DNA from: Rathayibacter sp. VKM Ac-2857
GTDB lineage: Bacteria > Actinomycetota > Actinomycetes > Actinomycetales > Microbacteriaceae
Assembly: GCF_013205025.1 (NCBI RefSeq)
Contig: NZ_JABMLE010000001.1
Span: 1,426,001 to 1,490,000, forward strand
Length of the DNA: 64,000 nt
Reading direction: 5' to 3'
The translations under genes were made by a program, and so were the position numbers. The notes beneath the pieces are model-generated. The model saw nothing but the letters and a program-made list of their open reading frames with translations, was not told where the DNA came from and did not search any database. Below, piece after piece: positions 58,118 through 64,000 of this stretch. Within the stretch, counting starts at the first letter, position 1. Each line of letters starts with the position of its first letter.

Positions 58118-59496
58118 CCTCGCTCCCTCCCCAGCCGCTCAGCCCGCTCGACGGCCGCTACAGCGCCGCCGTCTCCCCGCTCGGCGAGCACCTGTCGGAG
58201 GCCGGGCTGAACCGCGCCCGCGTGCACGTCGAGGTGGAGTGGCTGCTCGCCCTCACCGATCGCCGCCTCTTCGGCTCCGAGCCGGTCGAGGCCGCCGCCG
58301 CCGAGGAGCTCCGCCGCCGCGCCCGCGACTTCGGGCAGCCCGAGATCGATCGCCTCGCCGAGCTCGAGGCCGTCACCCGCCACGACGTGAAGGCCGTCGA
58401 GTACCTCGTGCGCCAGTGGCTCGCCGAGCTGGGCCTGGACCGCATCGCCGAGCTCACCCACTTCGCCGCGACCAGCGAGGACATCAACAACCTCTCCTAC
58501 GCGCTCGTCGTCCGCCGTGCGGTCGAGGACGTCTGGCTGCCGAAGCTGCGCTCGGTCGTCGCGTCCCTGCGCGAGCTCGCCGTCCGCTACCGCGACGAGT
58601 CGATGCTCAGCCGCACCCACGGCCAGCCCGCGACGCCCACCACGATGGGCAAGGAGTTCGCGGTCTACGCGTTCCGGCTCGAGCGGGTCGTCGCGCAGAT
58701 CGAGGCGACCGAGTACCTCGGCAAGTTCAGCGGCGCGACCGGCACCTTCGCCGCGCACCTCGCCGCCGACCCCGACACCGACTGGGCCGCCCTCTCGGCG
58801 GAGTTCGTCGGCTCCCTCGGCCTCGTCTTCAACCCGCTGACCACCCAGATCGAGTCGCACGACTGGCAGGCCGAGCTCTACGGCAAGGCCGCGCACGCGA
58901 ACCGCATCCTGCACAACATCTGCACCGACGTGTGGACCTACATCTCGCTCGGCTACTTCCGTCAGATCCCGCAGGCCGGCGCGACCGGCTCGTCGACGAT
59001 GCCGCACAAGATCAATCCGATTCGGTTCGAGAACGCGGAGGCCAACCTCGAGCTCTCCAGCGCCCTGCTCGACTCGCTCGCGCAGACCCTGGTCACCTCG
59101 CGGCTGCAGCGCGACCTCACCGACTCGACGACCCAGCGCAACATCGGCGTCGCCTTCGGCCACTCCCTGCTCGCGCTGGACAACATCGCGCGCGGTCTGC
59201 TCGAGATCGACCTGGACCCGCGCGCCCTCGCCGCCGACCTCGACACCAACTGGGAGGTGCTCGCGGAGGCGATCCAGACGGTCATCCGCGCCGAGGTCGT
59301 CGCCGGCCGCTCCTCGATCACCGACCCCTACGCGATGCTGAAGGACCTGACCCGCGGCAAGCGCCTCGGCGCCGAGGACCTTGCGGTCTTCGTCGACGGC
59401 CTCGACATCGGCGAGGCGGCGAAGGCCCGGCTGCTCGCGCTGACCCCCGCCGGCTACACCGGGCTGGCGTCCGAGCTGGTCGACCGGCTGAGCTGA
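58114..59496 (+). CDS. purB: Adenylosuccinate lyase
   Basis: 460 aa. SPLDGRYSAAVSPLGEHLSE is the E. coli-type PurB start. THFAATSEDINNLSYALVVR, LSRTHGQPATPTTMGKEFAV and the fumarase/aspartase signature GSSTMPHKINPIRFENAEAN with the catalytic Ser loop are complete. It makes AMP from adenylosuccinate and AICAR from SAICAR in purine synthesis. Confidence 0.97.
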   Translation: MTSLPPQPLSPLDGRYSAAVSPLGEHLSEAGLNRARVHVEVEWLLALTDRRLFGSEPVEAAAAEELRRRARDFGQPEIDRLAELEAVTRHDVKAVEYLVRQWLAELGLDRIAELTHFAATSEDINNLSYALVVRRAVEDVWLPKLRSVVASLRELAVRYRDESMLSRTHGQPATPTTMGKEFAVYAFRLERVVAQIEATEYLGKFSGATGTFAAHLAADPDTDWAALSAEFVGSLGLVFNPLTTQIESHDWQAELYGKAAHANRILHNICTDVWTYISLGYFRQIPQAGATGSSTMPHKINPIRFENAEANLELSSALLDSLAQTLVTSRLQRDLTDSTTQRNIGVAFGHSLLALDNIARGLLEIDLDPRALAADLDTNWEVLAEAIQTVIRAEVVAGRSSITDPYAMLKDLTRGKRLGAEDLAVFVDGLDIGEAAKARLLALTPAGYTGLASELVDRLS

Positions 59497-59611
59497 GCCG
59501 CGACCGAGCGGAGCCGCCACGGAGCCGAGCGGACACTGAGCCGACCCGACATTGAACCGAGCGGACACGCCCCCCGGCGCGGATGTCGGGGGTCGTGCGT
59601 ACGGTCGGAGC

Positions 59612-60181
59612 ATGTCCTCCGCCGCAGTCCCCGCCCCGGTCTGCGCGCTCGACGGCTGCCGCTCGGCCGCCGAGCCGGGCGCGCCGATCGCGCTCTGCAG
59701 CGCGCACCTCGGGCTCGCGCACGACTGGGTGGCGCGCGAGGACGGCGTCGTCGACGCCCTCCCCTCGCCGTGCCTCGTCTGCGGCTCGCGGCTGGGAGTC
59801 CGGTATCCGTCGGGCCGGCTCTGCGCCGCCTGCGAGTGGCGGTTCGGCGACGCACCCGACGGCGAGCTGCCGCCCCCACGGGTCGACGTCGTCTACTACA
59901 TCCGCTTCGCCGGGCGGATCAAGATCGGCACCAGCGGCAACCCCCGGCAGCGCCTGCACCGGCTGCGGCACGAGGAGCTGCTGGCCTTCGAGCGCAGCGG
60001 GCGGCCGCTCGAGCAGCACCGCCACGGGCAGTTCGCCGCCGAGCGGCTGGAGCGGACCGAGTGGTTCACCCGCAGTCCCGCCCTCGACCGGCACATCGAG
60101 ACGGTGCGCGCGGGCGAGCCCGACCCGTGGGCCCTGCACCGGCGCTGGTGCAGCGAGGCACTCGCCCTGCGGACGTCGTGA
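59612..60181 (+). CDS. GIY-YIG domain protein with zinc-finger N-terminus
   Basis: 189 aa, ATG with TACGGT six bases upstream (leaderless type). N-terminal Cys pairs: ...VCALDGC..., CLVCGSRLG and LCAACEW, two probable zinc knuckles. From about residue 95: VDVVYYIRFAGRIKIGTSGN gives the YYI and KIGTS blocks of GIY-YIG/T5orf172 (R and E follow in RQRL and ERTEWF). Small nuclease-fold protein, not tied to a system. It is convergent with the zinc-ribbon/REase-like gene. Confidence 0.75.
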   Translation: MSSAAVPAPVCALDGCRSAAEPGAPIALCSAHLGLAHDWVAREDGVVDALPSPCLVCGSRLGVRYPSGRLCAACEWRFGDAPDGELPPPRVDVVYYIRFAGRIKIGTSGNPRQRLHRLRHEELLAFERSGRPLEQHRHGQFAAERLERTEWFTRSPALDRHIETVRAGEPDPWALHRRWCSEALALRTS

Positions 60182-60205
60182 CGCGGTGATCGCGGGAGAG
60201 CGGAC

Positions 60206-61093
60206 TCAGCGCGCCCAGGCGTCGACGAGCAGCGGCCCGCGGATCTCGCGCAGCTGATCGAGCAGCCGGTCGACGAGTCCCGCCGAGACGCCCGACGCGA
60301 GAACGTCGTTCGGCCCGAGCGGAGGGAGACGACCGGTCCGCACACGGACCACCTCCCAGCCGACCGACCGCAGCGCGCGGTCCTTCCGCCGGTCCGCCTC
60401 CTCGCGGTGTCCCACGTGCTCGAGCCCGTGCCGCCCGGTGGAGTCGTACTCGATCGCGACCCGCAGCTCGCTCAGCACGATGTCGGGCCACGCCTCCAGG
60501 TGCTCGAAGAACGGCCGGCTCAGCCGGACCGCGGTGAAGCCCGGTTCGAACTCGAGCCGCTCGGCGAGCAGCGCCCGCAGCCGCGCCTCGACCGCCGACG
60601 CGGGCGGAGGCGCGCAGGCGCTCACGAACGGCTCGCCGGGTGGGAGCAGCGGGGTCTTGGTGCAGATCCGCGGTGTGCGCGGCTGCGGCGGCGTGCGTGC
60701 GGGACGGGGCGGGCGCTCAGGAGCGAGCTCGGCCGCCGGGGCCGGCGGACGTTCGCGCACCGGCTCGATCGCAGGCCGCGGCGTCCGCGGCTTCGCGAGC
60801 GCCGCGCAGTCCGGGCACCAGGACGACCGCCGCCGCTCCCGCCCCGGCCGGTGCCGCTGCTCCTCGGGTGTCGCGACGAAGACGTGCCCCGCGTCGCACA
60901 GCCAGCACAGGTAGACGTCGGCCGCGGGCGGGATCTGGCTGAGCACGATCCCGCCGTTGTACTCGGGCCGGTACTGCAGCACGAGAACCGGGAACGACGC
61001 CCAGGCCTCCCGGTACGTCCCCACCGGATACGGGACGTCGACCCCTCGCGAGAACCGTCGCCGCTCCCACCACCGCCCGATCGCCTCCGCCAC
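60206..61093 (-). CDS. Zinc-ribbon plus REase-like (DUF559/Vsr-type) protein
   Basis: 295 aa. N-terminal residues about 45-105 read RPEYNGGIVLSQIPPAADVY, LCWLCDAGHVF and SSWCPDCAAL, a four-Cys zinc ribbon (treble-clef like). A Pro-rich linker follows. The C-terminal part (about 175-270) has ERLEFEPGFTAVRLSRPF, DIVLSELRVAIEYDSTGRHG and RSVGWEVVRVRTG, the D/E-x-D/E strand pattern of the PD-(D/E)xK restriction-like fold. Possible DNA-acting enzyme of unknown role. Its 5' side is a repeat-filled gap. Confidence 0.65.
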   Translation of the reverse strand: MAEAIGRWWERRRFSRGVDVPYPVGTYREAWASFPVLVLQYRPEYNGGIVLSQIPPAADVYLCWLCDAGHVFVATPEEQRHRPGRERRRSSWCPDCAALAKPRTPRPAIEPVRERPPAPAAELAPERPPRPARTPPQPRTPRICTKTPLLPPGEPFVSACAPPPASAVEARLRALLAERLEFEPGFTAVRLSRPFFEHLEAWPDIVLSELRVAIEYDSTGRHGLEHVGHREEADRRKDRALRSVGWEVVRVRTGRLPPLGPNDVLASGVSAGLVDRLLDQLREIRGPLLVDAWAR

Positions 61094-61132
61094 CCCCGCA
61101 CGCTAACCCCGACCACCGACGCCGCGGCTTGC

Positions 61133-61640
61133 GTGCTGATCGAGGAGCCGGCGGCGGACGAGCCTGCAGACCTGTCCTGCTGACGGCGGCGGGTCTCCTC
61201 AGAAAGATCACCTAGTACGTATGGGGAAGGCCATGCTGATCGAGTAGCCCGCGCAGCGGGCTTATCGAGTTCCACCAGCGTCAGAAGTCGAGTCTGCAGA
61301 CCCGCCCTGCTGACGCCGGCGGGTCTCGATACGCCCCTGCGGGGCTACTCGACCAGCAGAGGCTCGATACGCCCCTTCTGGCTGCTCGACCAGCAGGCAG
61401 GGGCGGGCGACTGGACGCGTCACGGGGCCCGTCGGACGTGCGGGGCCCGATTCGGGTCCGCTCGCGAATCATGCTGATCGAGTAGCCCGCTGAGCGGGCG
61501 TATCGAGATCCACTCGCGTCAGAAGACGAGTCTGCAGACCGCCCTGTCGGGGACGGCGGGTCTCGATACGCCCCTGCGGGGCTACTCGACCAGCATGCAG
61601 GGCCTGCGGGGCTACCGGACCAGCGTGCAGGGCCTGCGGG
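61133..61640. repeat. Palindromic repeat cluster 5
   Basis: Two full modules (61232-61359 and 61470-61597) with central GTCTGCAGAC, a degraded module (61133-61199) and partial right arms (61600-61647). The last arm runs into the stop codon of the LAxTG protein. It is the only cluster in a co-directional gap. No gene seen in 61094-61641. Confidence 0.9.
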
Positions 61641-61641
61641 G

Positions 61642-64000
61642 CTACTCCTGCGGCGAGGGGCGGCGACGCCGGGCGAGCAGGGCGCTGCCGAGACCGAGGA
61701 CGAGGGCGGTCAGGCCGCCGCCGATCCACGGGCCGGGATCACCGCCGGTGTCGGCCAGCGTCGTGCTGACCGTCGGGACGACCGGCTTCGGCGAGACGAC
61801 GGTCGTCTCCCCCGGCGCGCCGCACTCCCCGCGATGGAGGACCGTCCCGTCCTTCGTGGCGAGCGTCTCGACCCAGTAGTAGCTGCCGGGCTCGGCGAAC
61901 CGTGTCTCTGCGGACCAGTACGAGACGTTCTCGTTCAGACCGGCGGTCGTGGCGACCGGACCGTCCGAGCCGTCGTAGACGCGGTTCGACGCCGTGCACA
62001 CGGCCTGGTCGCCGCTCCTCCTGAACGCCTCGAACGTGATCACCGCGCCCGCCGGGACGTAGCCGTTCACGACGGCCTCGTCCCGCACCGAGTCGCCCAC
62101 CTGCACCGCCGCGGTGGCCTTCGTGTGCACGTCGGGGGTGTGCACCGTGGTCGTCTCGCCGGGCGCTCCGCACTCGCCCCGGGTGAGGATCCTGCCGTCG
62201 TAGGAGTGCAGCTCCTCCACCCAGTGGACGGCGCCGGGGGCGGTGAACACGATCGCGGGCGAGGTGTACGTGCCGGCCTTCTCGACGACGACCGGACGGT
62301 CGGCGGTATCGGCCGCCAGTGTCGACGCGTCGCAGACCGGCTGCCCGACCGCGGCGGAGGGGCCGGTGCCGGGAGCGGCCCGGTAGGCCTTCCACGTGAG
62401 GTAGGCGCCCTTCGGAGTGACCCCGGTGACGATCGCGTCGTCGGTCGCCCCCTCGTGGAGCGCACTGTCGGCCTGAGCCTTCGACGACACCTCGGGCACG
62501 GTCACCCTCGTGGTCTCCCCCGGCACTCCGCACTGCCCGCGGTGGAGGACCTTCCCGCCCTTCGTGCGCAGCGTCTCCACCCAGTGATAGGTCCCGGGCT
62601 CGGTGAAGCGGACCTCGCTGGACCAGTACGACTTCTTCTCGTTCCTCCCCGCGGCGACCGGGACGGGCGACGTCGAGCCGTCGTACACGCGGGAATCGAC
62701 GGTGCAGGAGGCCCTGTCCCCCGTCTGCCGGTACGCCTCGAAGGTGATCACGGCACCCTCCGGCACCTCGCCGTCGACGACCGCCTCGTCCTTCGCGGTG
62801 TCCGAGAGCGGCACGGAGGGAGTCGCCTTCGTGCGCACCTGGGGAGTCGTGACGCGCACGACCTCGCCCCTCGTGTTCCAGCCGTCCGCCCAGCCCGTGG
62901 TGAACAGCGTCTCGGTGGTGGACCACACCCAGACGATGTGGCCGGCGGAGTCCGCCGGCGCGGTCGCAGGGTCGGACGTGTACGTCCCGGGTCCGGTGGC
63001 GACGATGCTCGAGGTCGTCAGGACCGTCGCGCTCTCAGGTCTCGTCGCCGGGACCGCTCCCGTGCCGGGGACCCAGTAGGCGGTCCCCGTGAAGGTGACG
63101 GGGACGCTCGTCCCGTCCTTCTTCAGCCACGCCCCGGTGTCCTGCACCGTGAGAGTGTCCGTGGAGGTCGCGGTGACCGGGATCTCCTCGTCCGTGACCT
63201 GAGTCGCGGCGGCGACGATCGTCGGCGAGAGGTGCGTCTCCGCGACCAGGCCGAAGCCGTCCGCCCAGGCGTAGCCGTCGGGGAGGAACGGCTTCACGCG
63301 ATCCGGCTGCGACGCCTCCTCGACCCGCCAGACCCACGTGTAGAACCCGGCCGAGGGGACCGTGATCCCCGGGGACGTGTACGTTCCCGGGCCGGTCGCC
63401 GTCAGCTCGACGCTCCCGGCGACGGGCGCGTCGGCCGGCACGGTGCCGGACGGCGCCGGCTGCTCGTCGTACGGGCCGTGGAGCGTGCCCCGGTAGACCA
63501 CGGGGACCGGCGCACCGTCGAGGGCGCGCCACTCCCCCGACCCTGGCGCGACTCCCGCCGTCACCGTGTCGGTCGCCTGCGTCCCGGCCTCCACGCGCCG
63601 CGTCGAGACCTGCGTCGATCCGATCGGCGAGAACAGGTTCGGGATCGGCGCGGACGCCGCCGTGGCGGCGGCGATCGTGAACGAGCCGTCGATCTTCTGC
63701 CCCTTCGACGCCGTCCACTGCTCGGAGGTCACGCCCGGAGCCCAGGTCGTGATGTTCCCGACGTAGCCGGAGGCGCCCGGCACCCGGATCTCGTCCGAGC
63801 GCGCCTCGACGGTGACGGTCGCGCCGGTGCTCGGGGCGACGCGGAACGTCCGCGACTCCCCGCCCTTCATCGGCGACTCCCCCGACCCGGTGTCGTCGAA
63901 CACCGCGTTCGTCAGACGCACCGTCCCCGATTGGCCGGGCGGGTCGGTCAGGGAGGTGACCCTCCCCTTGCCGGCGCTCGTGTCCATGTCGAGGCTCAGC
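61642..64000 (-). CDS. LAxTG-anchored modular surface protein, N-terminus outside the window
   Basis: At least 785 residues are visible; the frame is open to base 64000, so the 5' end is missing. Thr/Val/Gly-rich, with no cysteines except a pair in each module. Three modules of about 116 residues repeat toward the C-terminus: each has a KDEAVVDG-like start, GAVITFEAYR/F, TEPGTYHWVETL/AEPGSYYWVETL and CGVPGETT/CGAPGETT. The end is TLADTGGDPGPWIGGGLTAL with a TM helix and [10 protein letters not shown], a sortase signal of LAxTG type (class E substrates of actinobacteria). A secreted, cell-wall-anchored adhesin-like protein. The stop codon comes from an arm of repeat cluster 5. Confidence 0.88.
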   Translation of the reverse strand, partial: LSLDMDTSAGKGRVTSLTDPPGQSGTVRLTNAVFDDTGSGESPMKGGESRTFRVAPSTGATVTVEARSDEIRVPGASGYVGNITTWAPGVTSEQWTASKGQKIDGSFTIAAATAASAPIPNLFSPIGSTQVSTRRVEAGTQATDTVTAGVAPGSGEWRALDGAPVPVVYRGTLHGPYDEQPAPSGTVPADAPVAGSVELTATGPGTYTSPGITVPSAGFYTWVWRVEEASQPDRVKPFLPDGYAWADGFGLVAETHLSPTIVAAATQVTDEEIPVTATSTDTLTVQDTGAWLKKDGTSVPVTFTGTAYWVPGTGAVPATRPESATVLTTSSIVATGPGTYTSDPATAPADSAGHIVWVWSTTETLFTTGWADGWNTRGEVVRVTTPQVRTKATPSVPLSDTAKDEAVVDGEVPEGAVITFEAYRQTGDRASCTVDSRVYDGSTSPVPVAAGRNEKKSYWSSEVRFTEPGTYHWVETLRTKGGKVLHRGQCGVPGETTRVTVPEVSSKAQADSALHEGATDDAIVTGVTPKGAYLTWKAYRAAPGTGPSAAVGQPVCDASTLAADTADRPVVVEKAGTYTSPAIVFTAPGAVHWVEELHSYDGRILTRGECGAPGETTTVHTPDVHTKATAAVQVGDSVRDEAVVNGYVPAGAVITFEAFRRSGDQAVCTASNRVYDGSDGPVATTAGLNENVSYWSAETRFAEPGSYYWVETLATKDGTVLHRGECGAPGETTVVSPKPVVPTVSTTLADTGGDPGPWIGGGLTALVLGLGSALLARRRRPSPQE

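Overview
The window is high-GC DNA with strong G/C third-position bias, many GTG starts, and genes packed into operons with 4-bp ATGA/GTGA overlaps. Several promoters place a TAnnnT box 6-7 nt before the start codon, which suggests leaderless mRNAs. Together with the NeuB/LAxTG/Zur/BCKDH gene set and a family of palindromic 'GATCGAGTAGCCC...GGGCTACTCGACCAGC' repeats, this points to a Gram-positive actinobacterium, most likely Microbacteriaceae (Rathayibacter/Curtobacterium-like). The family assignment is inference. No rRNA, tRNA, CRISPR array, insertion sequence or phage module was seen.

Positions 1-21000 form a surface-polysaccharide locus. A minus-strand operon runs from a BY-kinase/Wzz chain-length regulator (8121-9713) through a low-molecular-weight tyrosine phosphatase, three glycosyltransferase-like genes, a CMP-nonulosonate synthetase, a four-domain NeuB fusion and a GT4 to an ABC flippase cut by the window edge. 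Divergently there is a Wzy-like polymerase, flanked by two minus-strand GT4 genes. Then comes a nucleotidyltransferase / HprK-related kinase-PqqD / stand-alone PqqD set with a GT2, galE and another GT4, interrupted by a Tat-exported choice-of-anchor-type surface protein. The logical product is a sialic-acid-like (nonulosonate) capsule or EPS, with an uncharacterised kinase/PqqD system embedded in the locus.

Positions 21000-36000 are accessory metabolism and transport: PrpD, Ppx/GppA, two MFS transporters, an SDR/FAD-oxidoreductase/SRPBCC operon, a membrane esterase, an MBL hydrolase/TetR pair with an obvious shared operator, a GntR/MFS pair, a DoxX protein and a one-domain asparaginase. Positions 36000-39240 are a zinc-uptake operon znuA-znuC-znuB-zur behind a Zur-box-like palindrome. 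Positions 39400-50100 hold a DszC/SfnB-like flavoprotein, HAD phosphatases, two maltose-acetyltransferase-like enzymes, a LacI regulator and GH51 arabinofuranosidase with a LacI-type operator, an MFS/acetyltransferase/TetR set around a 43-bp palindrome, and a glutaminase with a 3' frameshift.

Positions 50500-55250 are a branched-chain 2-oxoacid dehydrogenase operon (aminotransferase-E1a-E1b-E2). Positions 55300-61100 contain a 4-TM membrane protein, a WXG100-like protein with a lipase-like hydrolase, a tyrosine phosphatase with purB, a GIY-YIG protein and a zinc-ribbon/REase-like protein. The window ends inside a modular LAxTG-anchored surface protein. Five gaps of 0.3-0.7 kb hold clusters of the palindromic repeat; four of the five are between convergent genes.
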